DNA of 64,000 bases from Verrucomicrobiales bacterium (GCA_029213065.1 JARGPH010000002.1:12551-76550), one strand, 5' to 3'; positions 45,315 to 53,492 are shown, numbered from the stretch's first letter. Notes: generated from the letters alone by a model not told the origin. Numbers and translations: made by a program.

Positions 45315-45785
45315 ATGGAGTCTGAGTCCGACAGTTTAATTTGCCTGCTTTACGTCAGTACTTTGACTTCAGAACTCACAGAGGAAACACTGGAAAGCAT
45401 TCTCTCGAAATCCCGAATCAGGAACGAGGAGCTGGGTGTCACCGGTCTCCTCCTTGTCTTCGGGGAACACATTGTTCAGGTTCTCGAGGGACCGCCGACG
45501 GAGGTCCGGAGAGTATACGCTTCTATCGAAATCGACAGCAGGCACAGAAACGTTTCGAAAATGGTAGACGTTCCCGTTGATCGCCGGTTTTTCCCCGACT
45601 GGTCAATGGCTTTTCAAAAGCATCCCGACTCCGCTCCCGATCCAAATCCGGCATTGCAAAAACTCCTCCAGTCAGAGGAAAAGGGCACGGTCGAGATGGT
45701 GAAGAAGCTGTTCGAGATCTTCGGCATTTTTCTCGGAATCGGCAAGAAACACGATTTCCAATTCCAGCATAGAAATTCGAGATAG
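45315..45785 (+). CDS. BLUF-domain blue-light photoreceptor
   Basis: A 156-aa single-domain BLUF protein. Key FAD-site residues are Tyr13 (LICLLYVST), Asn37 (SRIRNEELGVTGLLLVF), Gln55 (IVQVLEG), Trp96 and Met98 (FPDWSMAF). Spacing from Tyr to Asn (24) and Tyr to Gln (42), and Trp-Met (2), equals that of AppA (Y21, N45, Q63, W104, M106), so a working photocycle is expected. There is no fused output domain; the C-terminal ~50 residues are helical. Such short BLUFs signal by protein contact, and the divergent hybrid kinase is the obvious candidate partner, though that is inference. Confidence 0.9.
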   Translation: MESESDSLICLLYVSTLTSELTEETLESILSKSRIRNEELGVTGLLLVFGEHIVQVLEGPPTEVRRVYASIEIDSRHRNVSKMVDVPVDRRFFPDWSMAFQKHPDSAPDPNPALQKLLQSEEKGTVEMVKKLFEIFGIFLGIGKKHDFQFQHRNSR

Positions 45786-45884
45786 GGCGGGCAACGCCTC
45801 GATTTAAATCAAGTGTGATATTGATAGGCTCCCTGCTCGCGACCATTGCGCGAATGCTGATCGAATCCTGAGCGAGATAGTTCT

Positions 45885-46106
45885 TCAGCCCGCTTTCCGC
45901 ACTTCGGAATGAGACTTGAGAACCTCGTCACCATCTTCCTGTTCGATCAGGTAGGCCGGGGCCTCGTCGCTGGCGTCCCGTGTCACTTCGGAACCCTTGA
46001 GGTTCCGGGTAACCTTCTCCCGGAAAACTTCCCGGACCTTTCCCGTCGCGGTGCCGTTTCCCCAGTCCCATTCGACCTTTGTATTGGTTGCGTAAGCTTC
46101 TTTCAT
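45885..46106 (-). CDS. DUF2945 (HVA1/TUDOR-like) small protein
   Basis: A 73-aa protein: TKVEWDWGNGTATGKVREVF followed by VTRNLKGSEVTRDASDEAPAYLIEQEDGDEVLKSHSEVRK. This is the full DUF2945 pattern (hypervirulence-associated protein, TUDOR-like fold). Small cytosolic proteins of this family are common in stress-related loci, but no molecular function is known. Confidence 0.85.
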   Translation of the reverse strand: MKEAYATNTKVEWDWGNGTATGKVREVFREKVTRNLKGSEVTRDASDEAPAYLIEQEDGDEVLKSHSEVRKAG

Positions 46107-46139
46107 CTCAGGGTTTACGTATTGAATACGGAGTTGGAG

Positions 46140-46349
46140 TCACCCCGAAAGAACCGCAACAACCATCGACATCGCAAGCACAGCAAGCACGGGGCGAGAG
46201 CGTTCCCTGTCTCCAACGTGCACGAGGAGCGCTCCGATGATCAATACCACGATCCTGAGCGCTGCGGTTTCTGAAGGCGCGCGCCTGTCCGGTGTCCGAA
46301 AGCAGCTGAATCGCAGTTGCCGCGAGTATTCTGGATTGTATGGATCTTG
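46140..46349 (-). CDS. Possible small two-helix membrane protein without a clear start
   Basis: The frame ending at stop 46142-46140 encodes LRIVVLIIGALLVHVGDRERSRPVLAVLAMSMVVAVLSG, two hydrophobic helices joined by a charged loop, at its C-terminus. It is open back to 46349 but has no ATG before the hydrophobic part. Only GTG/TTG codons are available, or a +1 shift from the neighbouring frame beginning MTRSIQSRILAATAIQLLSD. It may be a degraded or frameshifted gene, or chance. Confidence 0.25.
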   Translation of the reverse strand, partial: QDPYNPEYSRQLRFSCFRTPDRRAPSETAALRIVVLIIGALLVHVGDRERSRPVLAVLAMSMVVAVLSG

Positions 46350-46406
46350 TCATGTAAGTTAGGCCGTCTAAAGCGTGATGACTCGTAACCGGATACATGT
46401 AATTGA

Positions 46407-47573
46407 ATGAAGACACTCTCACATTCATCGAAACGTCACCTCGTTTTCGTCGGAGGTGGCCATACCCACGCGCTCGTTCTCCTCGCTTTGGGAAAGGCGC
46501 CTCTGCCAAACTGTCGCATCACGCTCATCAGTGACGTGGAGCTGGCTCCCTATTCCGGAATGCTGCCGGGACGTGTCGCCGGAATCTACGACGATGATGA
46601 AATGCACATCGATCTTCCGCGACTCTGTCGCTTCGCGGGAGCCGATTTCGTTTCGGCGCATGTCAGTGGATACGATCCGGAGAGCGGTATACTACAAGAG
46701 GAGGGCGGTGAGGCGCTCGATCTGCGTCCCGATTTTATTTCCTTTAATGTCGGTAGTGCGCCGAAACTCGATGCGGTTGCCGGGGCGCAGCAATGGGCGA
46801 TTCCGTCGAAGCCGGTGCCCACGTTGCTCGAGGGCTGGGCTCGTGTCCGTGAAGCGGCTACGCAGATTTCTCCGGATGGGGATCCGCTTCGTATCGTCGT
46901 CGTCGGGGGAGGGGCCGGTGGTGTCGAGCTGACCCTCGCAATGCAATCGCAACTCCCCGAATCGACCTGTTTCGATCTCGTCCACGGTGGCGATCACCTT
47001 CTTCCCGGACACAACGATCGCGTCCGGTGGCGGTTCACGAATCTGCTTGCCGCACGCGGGATCACGACGCGGCTCGGGACGCGTGTCGTCGAAGTCCTGG
47101 AGAAGCAAGCCCGCCTCGATGATGGCTCATTTCTGAAAAGCGATTTTGTCTTTTGGGTGACTCAACCGGCTCCACCGAAATGGCTGCAGCAGACGGGACT
47201 CGAGCTCAATGAAAAGGGCTTTCTCCGTGTCACGCCAACTCTGGAGTGCGTAGGACAGCGGGGAGTTTTTGCGGCCGGTGATGTCGCGTCGATCGAAGAC
47301 ACTCCGCTGCCCAAGTCGGGAGTCTACGCGGTGCGGATGGCGACGCCTCTCGAAGCCAATCTGCGGGCGGCGTGGGCCGGGGATCCGCTCGGCTCTTATG
47401 AACCGCAGCGCCACATTCTCAGTCTCATCGGCACGGCGGACGGGCGCGCTGTCGTCTCCCGCCCCTGGCTCCCAACCTTGCACTCCCGTATTGCGTGGTG
47501 GTGGAAGGACCGGATTGACCAACGCTTCATGCGTCAGTTCGTCGAGGCGGAGCGCTCCGGGGGGACGGATTGA
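46407..47573 (+). CDS. FAD-dependent NADH-dehydrogenase-like pyridine nucleotide oxidoreductase
   Basis: A 388-aa two-Rossmann flavoprotein: HLVFVGGGHTHALVLLALGKAPLPNCRITLISDVELAPYSGMLPGRVAGIY (FAD-binding start with HTH), a second dinucleotide loop IVVVGGGAGGVELTLAMQ, and GVFAAGDVASIEDTPLPKSGVYAVRMATPLEANLRA (FAD C-terminal motif). It belongs to the type II NADH dehydrogenase-like branch that in other organisms is fused to selenophosphate synthetase SelD. Here it is free-standing and no selenium genes are near. It likely transfers electrons from NAD(P)H to a quinone or other acceptor. No signal peptide. Confidence 0.85.
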   Translation: MKTLSHSSKRHLVFVGGGHTHALVLLALGKAPLPNCRITLISDVELAPYSGMLPGRVAGIYDDDEMHIDLPRLCRFAGADFVSAHVSGYDPESGILQEEGGEALDLRPDFISFNVGSAPKLDAVAGAQQWAIPSKPVPTLLEGWARVREAATQISPDGDPLRIVVVGGGAGGVELTLAMQSQLPESTCFDLVHGGDHLLPGHNDRVRWRFTNLLAARGITTRLGTRVVEVLEKQARLDDGSFLKSDFVFWVTQPAPPKWLQQTGLELNEKGFLRVTPTLECVGQRGVFAAGDVASIEDTPLPKSGVYAVRMATPLEANLRAAWAGDPLGSYEPQRHILSLIGTADGRAVVSRPWLPTLHSRIAWWWKDRIDQRFMRQFVEAERSGGTD

Positions 47574-47589
47574 AGAGGGTTAGGTGGAC

Positions 47590-47608
47590 GATTCAACCCT
47601 GTTGAATC
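47590..47608. repeat. Single 19-bp palindrome, GATTCAACCCTGTTGAATC
   Basis: Perfect 8-bp arms (GATTCAAC/GTTGAATC) around CCT, starting 17 bp after the stop of the flavoprotein gene. It is the best-formed member of the family seen at 3573, 17257, 21874 and 57197. It may serve as a 3'-end RNA hairpin. Confidence 0.6.
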
Positions 47609-47644
47609 ACATACCTGAGATGACGATGGAAGGCCGTCCGACAG

Positions 47645-47761
47645 CTACGTGACAACTGGCACGTGGTTGACGCGTTGTCGCATAGGCTGCCGCGTCGGGG
47701 TGGTGCAGGCAGATAAGGTGATCAATGCGAGAAGTCCGGTGAGGGCGTGCCTGATTTTCAT
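47645..47761 (-). CDS. Small lipoprotein (38 aa)
   Basis: From ATG 47761: KIRHALTGLLALITLSACTT, a basic start, hydrophobic stretch and lipobox LSAC, then a short tail rich in Thr, Gln and Arg. This matches an entericidin-sized lipoprotein precursor. The open frame reaches 47863, but the upstream part would hide the signal peptide. No close family was recognised and no ribosome-binding site is evident. Confidence 0.45.
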   Translation of the reverse strand: MKIRHALTGLLALITLSACTTPTRQPMRQRVNHVPVVT

Positions 47762-47838
47762 GAGGCTTATGCTGGAGAAATGGTTGAGAGCACTCTTCGA
47801 TTCGTTGCAAACTCCCGCGAGTTCTGCAACGGTCATTG

Positions 47839-47985
47839 ATGGATGATCAGAAAGATGAGTCACGACCGCAAGCCGGAACCGATGAGTTAACTGAGGAAGA
47901 AAAAGCTGACTTGAGAGATTCGGTTCAGGAAGCGATCGATTTTTTCAGAAAGAAACTGGCTGCAGAGGAAGAGGGCGATTCGTAG
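47839..47985 (+). CDS. Small acidic helical protein (48 aa)
   Basis: A short frame from ATG 47839 to TAG 47985. It encodes a highly charged, mostly helical peptide with DELTEEEKADLRDSVQEAI and FFRKKLAAEEEGDS. There are no low-complexity or out-of-frame hallmarks, and codon use resembles neighbouring genes. It overlaps no other gene on either strand and is divergent from the small lipoprotein. The family is not recognised and no ribosome-binding site is visible. Confidence 0.4.
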   Translation: MDDQKDESRPQAGTDELTEEEKADLRDSVQEAIDFFRKKLAAEEEGDS

Positions 47986-48345
47986 TGGTGCTGCTTCTGA
48001 TCGAAAGCCCCGGGCGAGCTGAAGCATTCGATTCCCCGGTTACTGGTTTAACCCATCAGGGATGAAGGAGCTTGCTTTCAATAGTTCGACCTCTGAACAG
48101 ACTACCTGATCCCGCGGAAACTTTAGGGCGCAAGAGCTTACCGGCTTGCTAACCCCGGAGATCGATGGATTGCCTCTACTCCGTAGCCTTTCCACATCAG
48201 ACGCTCGGATTTGAATTGCATAATACCCGAAAGGGCTCTGCAAAATGCGCGACGCGTGCCCCGTGGATTTTCTGAAACTGCTTCGCTGCCAGCTACAGAG
48301 CGGTTTGGAGGAAGTGGCACGTAAAATGATATTCAGTGGGAATCG
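47986..48345. other. Gene-free region with an 18-bp repeat copy
   Basis: No supported gene; a minus-strand frame at 48040-48504 lacks any domain and overlaps the next gene. TCAGGGATGAAGGAGCTT at 48056-48073 is identical to 49793-49810. Confidence 0.4.
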
Positions 48346-49218
48346 ATGATCACAAAAATATCCGAAGCGATCCACCATTATTTTCTTTGCTCCAATTTCG
48401 TGGAACCACGAGTGAGCTTTCGATCTGCGAGGCGAGGACTCTTTCCCATTGCGGTGATTTTTTGCAGCTTGCTCCCGCTGACTAACATGAACGCTGAAAC
48501 CCACGATAAGAACAATGGCAGTATTGAAACACCGAGGGTTATTTTTCTCGACGTGAATGAAACTTTGCTCGATTTAAAGCCCTTGAAGAGCTCTGTCTCG
48601 AAAGCTCTCGATGGCAACGATAATCTTCTTTCACTCTGGTTCTCCACGATGCTGCACTATTCGCTGGTGGATACTCTCACGGGGGAATACAACCATTTTT
48701 CAGAGGTTGGCGTGGCCGCTTTGATGATGGTCGCTGAATCAAATGACATCGAGCTCGAGAAAGCCGAAGCCGAAGAGGCGATTATTCCCGTTCTTCGAAG
48801 TCTTCCGCCTCATCCCGATGTAGTAGAGGGATTGAAACGGCTAAAGAGGAAGGGGCTCAGGCTGGTGAGCCTCACTAATTCTTCAAACGAAGGCGTTAAA
48901 GAACAGTTCGAGAATGCCGGCCTCATAGAGATCGTCGAAGAACGACTCACCGTTGACGGAGTTGAAAAGTTCAAACCTCATCAGGAAGTTTACGAGTGGG
49001 CTCTAAAGGAAGCCGGAGTCGAGCCCGGTGAAGCGATGCTGGTTGCAGCTCATGCCTGGGACATCGCAGGAGCAAAGGCAGCGGGGTTGCGAACCGTGTT
49101 CGTGGCGAGACCGGGAAAAGTGACTTATCCACTCGCTGACGCACCGGACTACACCGTGAAAAACATAACGGAACTTGCTGACCGAATGACTCAAAGCAGC
49201 ATCAAATTAGAAGAATAA
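48346..49218 (+). CDS. Exported haloacid dehalogenase-like (HAD type II) hydrolase
   Basis: A 290-aa protein. A basic region (RSARRG) and hydrophobic stretch LFPIAVIFCSLLPLTNMNAE form a probable signal peptide at ~30-50. The HAD core starts with VIFLDVNETLLDL (nucleophile Asp), then SLTNSSNEGVKEQFENAGL (motif II Thr/Ser), a Lys in VEKFKPHQEVYEWAL (motif III) and VAAHAWDIAGAKAAGLRTVFV (motif IV Asp), the pattern of L-2-haloacid dehalogenases. Predicted reaction: hydrolytic removal of halide from 2-haloalkanoic acids, or phosphatase activity. Export of such an enzyme is unusual. The peroxiredoxin-like gene follows after 5 bp. Confidence 0.8.
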   Translation: MITKISEAIHHYFLCSNFVEPRVSFRSARRGLFPIAVIFCSLLPLTNMNAETHDKNNGSIETPRVIFLDVNETLLDLKPLKSSVSKALDGNDNLLSLWFSTMLHYSLVDTLTGEYNHFSEVGVAALMMVAESNDIELEKAEAEEAIIPVLRSLPPHPDVVEGLKRLKRKGLRLVSLTNSSNEGVKEQFENAGLIEIVEERLTVDGVEKFKPHQEVYEWALKEAGVEPGEAMLVAAHAWDIAGAKAAGLRTVFVARPGKVTYPLADAPDYTVKNITELADRMTQSSIKLEE

Positions 49219-49223
49219 TCGAC

Positions 49224-49760
49224 ATGAAAATCATACCTGATTCCATCGCACCGCAATTGGAAGTTAATCAAACAGGAGGCGGCCAATGGAGGCTGTCTGA
49301 CCAAAAGCCGGAGAACTTTCTCATGATAATTTTCTATCGGGGACTCCACTGCCCGATCTGTAAAAATTATCTCGAAGACCTTGAACCTCTGCTCGATACC
49401 GCCCGGAAAAAAGGCGTCGAGGTATTCGCACTGTCAGGCGACAACCGGGAACGAGCCCATGAGAGCGCGAGCGATTGGGATATCGGTGATCTCAAGTTGG
49501 GTTACGGTCTGACATTGGCACAAATGCAGGAATGGGGCCTCTACATCTCCAATGCAATCAAGGAGGAGGAACCTTCAACGTTTTCCGAGCCTGCTCTGTT
49601 TTTAATTCGACCGGATCGCACGGTGTATTACGCCGCTTATAATTCTATGCCGATGGGTCGCCCCGATGTCAAAGAGGTGCTGGAGTTCGTCGACTTCGCT
49701 TTGGAGGAGGGCTACCCTGCCCGCGGAGAAAAGACGGAAGGAAGCCGCGGGGATAAGTAA
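49224..49760 (+). CDS. AhpC/TSA-family peroxiredoxin-like protein
   Basis: A 178-aa thioredoxin-fold protein. The peroxidatic site is FYRGLHCPICKNYLEDLEPLL, a CPIC motif in place of the usual T-x-x-C. ALSGDNRERAHESASDWDI and FSEPALFLIRPDRTVYYA are typical of AhpC/TSA-like redoxins. It probably reduces peroxides or acts as a disulfide reductase. Located in the cytosol, as no signal peptide is present. It lies 5 bp after the HAD gene, so the two are co-transcribed. Confidence 0.8.
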   Translation: MKIIPDSIAPQLEVNQTGGGQWRLSDQKPENFLMIIFYRGLHCPICKNYLEDLEPLLDTARKKGVEVFALSGDNRERAHESASDWDIGDLKLGYGLTLAQMQEWGLYISNAIKEEEPSTFSEPALFLIRPDRTVYYAAYNSMPMGRPDVKEVLEFVDFALEEGYPARGEKTEGSRGDK

Positions 49761-49783
49761 GTTTTTCGTCTCGGTATTTTCTG

Positions 49784-49810
49784 CTTTATCCCTCAGGGAT
49801 GAAGGAGCTT
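49784..49810. terminator. Stem-loop between convergent genes, containing an 18-bp dispersed repeat
   Basis: CTTTATCCC (49784-49792) and GGGATGAAG (49796-49804) form a 9-bp stem with loop TCA. It sits between the peroxiredoxin stop (49760) and the DUF2207 stop (49830), so it could end transcription from both sides, though no T-tract follows. TCAGGGATGAAGGAGCTT (49793-49810) recurs at 48056-48073. Confidence 0.4.
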
Positions 49811-49829
49811 CGTCCCGGCACGCAAACGA

Positions 49830-51731
49830 TCACCAACCTCCTCCTCCTCCGCCACCACCTCCACCGCCGGAGTACCCGCCTCCGCTGGATCTTGAGCCGG
49901 AGCTGGAACCGGGAGCGGTAGACGAGGATGACACCGCTGAGGCAAGGGTGGCGCCTACCGCAGTAGCGAACATCGAGGGGGCTAAGTTGGCGTTCTGCGA
50001 GACACCGTGATACCAGTGAGGCCGGTAGGTGGATTCACCGGAGGCGGCGGCTGCCAGCTCGAGGACGGAGGAAAAGCGCTCTGACCACTTCTGCTCGACG
50101 CCAAGTGCCAACGCATAGGGCAGAAAAGCTTCGTAGGTTTCCACGGTGTCCTCGGGCGGATTGTAGTCTCTTAATTCGTCGCGTTCGGCGACGGAGAGAT
50201 AGAGGCGAAATCCATCGATGCGGTCCATGAGGCGACGACCGATTTTGGTGGGCGCTTTGAGAAGATGATGGAAGAGCGCGACCAGTCCAAGGCTGGCAAG
50301 CAGTATTCCCATGACCCAGGGGTTCAGGTAGATCGTCATGAACCAGAACATGGTCGCAAATCCAATCCAAATGGCAGTCGCGAGGATGGTTTCGATCGAG
50401 CCGGCACTCCGCAATCCGTTCGCTCTTAAATAGGCAAACACCGAAGAAGTCCACGGGTAGAACATTACGAAGGCAATCCCGAGGATGATTCCGGTCGTGA
50501 ATGCCTTGCCGAAGTCGTGTGCTTCGAAGAGGCATAATCCCAACCAGGGGACAAGGCCGAGACAACCGACGAGCCACCACCGGAAGTTGGTGTGAAAATA
50601 AACCTTTTCGATTTCCTTTTTCAGGCTCGATTCAAGTGTCTTTTTCGCATTGCGGATTCGGACGTAGTTGGAGTTTTTCAGCTCCAGTGTTTTGCTGCGT
50701 CCGGTGAAGAGGCAGTCGAGAACGGCTCTTTCGCGGTCTGTCAGTGGTTTGCCTTTGTTCTGCTTCTTGAGGGTGAAGTGCCTCTTTTTCTTCTCCTCGA
50801 TATCGATCCATCTTTTCGCGGCAAGCCCGAGAATGGCAACCGAGTAAACTTCATCGTCCATTTTCATTCGGCTCAGATATCTCGTGGCGGCGGGACTGAG
50901 TTCTTCGGGCGGAGCAAAGAGAGGGATGATGGTTCCTTTGGCAGGGTCGCGTCCGACGATGAGCCAGACGAACACAAAATATCCCGTTCCGGCGACAAGG
51001 CCGAAGAGGCCGACGAAAATTCCGACGTTGTCGGCGAAGAGGTTGACGGGTTTGCCGGAGGGCTGCACGAGACCTTTTTGCCAGGTGACAACGATGGTCA
51101 AGCCTTCGCCGGGCACGAAGGTCCGCGTCGAATCGAATCGCGCTCCGCCTTCCAGTGCGGTGACGGATACCGCCTGCTCTTTGCTGCCAAAAGCCCCCGC
51201 GTATCCGGAGCGCTCGTCCACCTCTGCACCGGACGGCAGTTTAACGGTGGCCGACGTTTTCTCGATCGGGAAAGCCCAGTCATTCCCCGTGACGTTCCAA
51301 TACAGCTCGTCGTGCTTTTTGAAGAAACCCACCTGGCGATCCGTCTCGTAAATGATGGTGTAGGTGTATTCGCCCGGTTTTAGCAGGACGCTGGATTTAC
51401 CCATCCGAACGCGGATGCCGTTGGCGAGTGGCTGGAGGATGTATTGCTCAGTTTCGCCGTCGCGTGTCACCGATTTGACTGAGAAGTCGACGGTTTGTTT
51501 CAACCCGAGCGTGCCCCGATAGAGCGTCGGGAAGTCGCGGTAGATGCCCCGTTTGATGTTCCTGCCCTCAGCACGAACCCGAATCGTTTCAGTCACTCGC
51601 AGGATGCCATTTTCCTGAACTTGAATCTCGCTGTCAAAGGAGAGGATGCTCTCTGCTGCGTTAGCGGTTAACCCGCTCAGCGCTGTGACCACGAGGGCGA
51701 TCGTTGCGAAAATTCTGCCGATCCTTTTCAT
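49830..51731 (-). CDS. DUF2207 membrane protein with Gly-rich C-terminus
   Basis: A 633-aa protein from ATG 51731; the open frame extends to 51782 but the signal peptide starts here (RIFATIALVVTALSGLTANAAES). The N-terminal extracytoplasmic DUF2207 domain has the pattern ILSFDSEIQVQENGILRVTETIRVRAEG and RGIYRDFPT. Membrane segments follow: VGIFVGLFGLVAGTGYFVFVWLIV, WWLVGCLGLVPWLGLCLF, TGIILGIAFVMFYPW and a double helix around IETILATAIWIGFATMFWFM. The protein ends in a Ser/Gly tail with a run of Gly. The upstream LemA gene ends 1 bp before; this LemA-DUF2207 pair is common. Function unknown, perhaps envelope maintenance. Confidence 0.85.
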   Translation of the reverse strand: MKRIGRIFATIALVVTALSGLTANAAESILSFDSEIQVQENGILRVTETIRVRAEGRNIKRGIYRDFPTLYRGTLGLKQTVDFSVKSVTRDGETEQYILQPLANGIRVRMGKSSVLLKPGEYTYTIIYETDRQVGFFKKHDELYWNVTGNDWAFPIEKTSATVKLPSGAEVDERSGYAGAFGSKEQAVSVTALEGGARFDSTRTFVPGEGLTIVVTWQKGLVQPSGKPVNLFADNVGIFVGLFGLVAGTGYFVFVWLIVGRDPAKGTIIPLFAPPEELSPAATRYLSRMKMDDEVYSVAILGLAAKRWIDIEEKKKRHFTLKKQNKGKPLTDRERAVLDCLFTGRSKTLELKNSNYVRIRNAKKTLESSLKKEIEKVYFHTNFRWWLVGCLGLVPWLGLCLFEAHDFGKAFTTGIILGIAFVMFYPWTSSVFAYLRANGLRSAGSIETILATAIWIGFATMFWFMTIYLNPWVMGILLASLGLVALFHHLLKAPTKIGRRLMDRIDGFRLYLSVAERDELRDYNPPEDTVETYEAFLPYALALGVEQKWSERFSSVLELAAAASGESTYRPHWYHGVSQNANLAPSMFATAVGATLASAVSSSSTAPGSSSGSRSSGGGYSGGGGGGGGGGGW

Positions 51732-51732
51732 G

Positions 51733-52299
51733 CTACAGCGATACCTGCGGGTTTTGCTTTTCGGTAGATGTTTCAAGTTCAAAGAAGTCTTCAGGAGCGA
51801 ACTGAAATTGCGCAGCGAGGAGATTGGCAGGGAACGACTGGATCATGGTGTTGTAGTCGCGCACGCTGCCGTTGTAGTAGCGTCGGGCGAATTGGATCTG
51901 ATCTTCGATCTCCACGAGTTGAGCTGACAACTGCTGGAAATTCCGGTCTGATTTTAACTCGGGATACTCTTCGGCAACGGCGAACAAATTTCTGAGTCCC
52001 ATCGTTACATCGCGTTCCGCTGAACCCGCGTTTTCCGGACCGGTAGCGGCGGATGCGAGGCTGCGTGCCGCGGTCACTTTCTCGAGGGTGTCGCGTTCGT
52101 GATTCTGGTAGCTCTTGACGACTTCGACCAAGTTCGGAACGAGGTTGTGGCGGCGCTTCAGTTGCACGTCGATACCGCTCCACGCTTCCGAGACCCCGTT
52201 ACGGTGTTTGATGATCCGGTTGAAGATCAGGATAATTCCGATCAGTCCGATGCCGAAAATGACGGCGAGGATTGTGATGATGGTAGTCCCCATGGCCAT
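51733..52299 (-). CDS. lemA: LemA family protein
   Basis: A 188-aa protein: one N-terminal membrane segment (TIITILAVIFGIGLIGIILIFNRII), then helical LemA core VSEAWSGIDVQLKRRHNLVPNLVEVVKSYQNHERDTLEKVTAARSLA and FAVAEEYPELKSDRNFQQLSAQLVEIEDQIQFARRYYNGSVRDYNTMIQSFPANLLA. All conserved family blocks are present at normal length. Function is not settled; the protein is anchored with its body outside the cytoplasmic membrane. It is the first gene of the operon with DUF2207. Confidence 0.95.
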   Translation of the reverse strand: MAMGTTIITILAVIFGIGLIGIILIFNRIIKHRNGVSEAWSGIDVQLKRRHNLVPNLVEVVKSYQNHERDTLEKVTAARSLASAATGPENAGSAERDVTMGLRNLFAVAEEYPELKSDRNFQQLSAQLVEIEDQIQFARRYYNGSVRDYNTMIQSFPANLLAAQFQFAPEDFFELETSTEKQNPQVSL

Positions 52300-52463
52300 G
52301 AGTATACACGGAATCGCCGGAATTCACCGTGGGACTTTCGTCTTCTGCGGGCAAAACATCCGGGCGGACAGAACAAGTCCTGCACGGGACCATTGTTTCG
52401 ATTCACCTAATTGGCGAAGTGTGAGATCAAAGGGCGGTGCGGCCGGCGTTGAACGACCCCCTA

Positions 52464-53492
52464 TCAGCGCGGGGGAGCACCTATGCCTTTTTCACCCTTA
52501 CCTTTTCCACCTTTGCCGCCCTTGCCTTTACCTCCTTTTCCACCTCTCTCTCCGCCACCTCCGGCGGGGCGCAGTTCCACGGGCGTTCCGCGGAAGTGGC
52601 GGGGAACTACCGGCCATTCGCCGGTCAGGAAGTAGGCGTAGGTGCCTTCCGGAAAGTCAGGGGTAATACAGAAGCGCCCGTTGCACTCGTCAAGGGTCCC
52701 GCTGTTTTCCACGTATTCGTAGTCACGAGAGAACGCGCCGTCATACTCGCCACCGGGGCCATCCTCGCCCGACGGGCGTTGACCCTTTTTCAGCTGATAG
52801 CTCGAGGTCATCTCGACAATCGGAGATCGCGGGTCCTGAGGATCTTTACTTCCGTAGAGGGCGTAAATCGGAAAACCGTCTGCTGCCCAGCCAACGAGGG
52901 GCGAGTGCTTATCTCTTCCGGCGCCAATCGCTCTCAGGTAGAGCTTCGAGATGCCGTGGTAGTGGTAAGCGCCACTGGGCTGAACGTGAGCGTGGTTTTC
53001 ATCGAGTCCGAGCCGGAGAGCACCGCCAAGAGCTTCGTAGTTCCAATCAGCTTCGCGGTCAGCGTTCCAGAATTCGGCGGTGCCGGGATCAAAGAGCACG
53101 CCATTCAGGGCGATGCCAAACGGTCGGTTGGGAGGGCCTGTCGGTGAACTGTTGTGAGTCGGTGTTGTTTCTGCCGCGGGCTTTGGATCCGCCGGAAGCA
53201 CGAAATGATATTTCTGCTCCTCGATGGTGTGAGGATTCGCCCGGTTGGGGAAAACTCCAACGAGGTGCCCGGGGATGGCGTTCGATACGACGACTCGTGA
53301 CTCGCCCTGCTTTTGAATCGACTCATGATGTTCTGCAGGCGGATTTTCGCTGGCCGGCAAGAGCTTCAAAGGCTGCGCTTTGTTCGCGGTATGCTGGCGC
53401 ATCGGTGGTGGACCTTGAGCGAGAAGCGAGATCGCCAGGGAAACGCTCGTGAGGCAGGAGAGCGTGAGGAAAGTGGATGAAGTCCGATTCAT
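52464..53492 (-). CDS. Secreted YHYH-domain protein with Gly/Lys-rich tail
   Basis: A 342-aa protein with a signal peptide (FLTLSCLTSVSLAISLLAQG). The core contains FGIALNGVLFDPGTAEFWNADREADWNYEALGG and PSGAYHYHGIS, the YHYH motif that names the family, with DFPEGTYAYFLTGEWPVVPRHFRG near the end. The last ~30 residues are repeats of GKGGKGKGG followed by GEKGIGAPPR. The divergently transcribed sulfatase at 53717 ends in the same kind of tail. Function unknown; some YHYH proteins lie near Cu or redox genes. Confidence 0.8.
   Translation of the reverse strand: MNRTSSTFLTLSCLTSVSLAISLLAQGPPPMRQHTANKAQPLKLLPASENPPAEHHESIQKQGESRVVVSNAIPGHLVGVFPNRANPHTIEEQKYHFVLPADPKPAAETTPTHNSSPTGPPNRPFGIALNGVLFDPGTAEFWNADREADWNYEALGGALRLGLDENHAHVQPSGAYHYHGISKLYLRAIGAGRDKHSPLVGWAADGFPIYALYGSKDPQDPRSPIVEMTSSYQLKKGQRPSGEDGPGGEYDGAFSRDYEYVENSGTLDECNGRFCITPDFPEGTYAYFLTGEWPVVPRHFRGTPVELRPAGGGGERGGKGGKGKGGKGGKGKGEKGIGAPPR

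Noticed and set aside
46407-47573. Flavoprotein considered as part of a SelD selenium system
   Set aside because: The SelD domain is absent and no selA/selB/selC-like gene is in the window; only the N-terminal-type oxidoreductase is present.
48040-48504. 154-aa minus-strand frame overlapping the exported HAD gene
   Set aside because: Overlaps a well-supported gene on the other strand and shows no domain.
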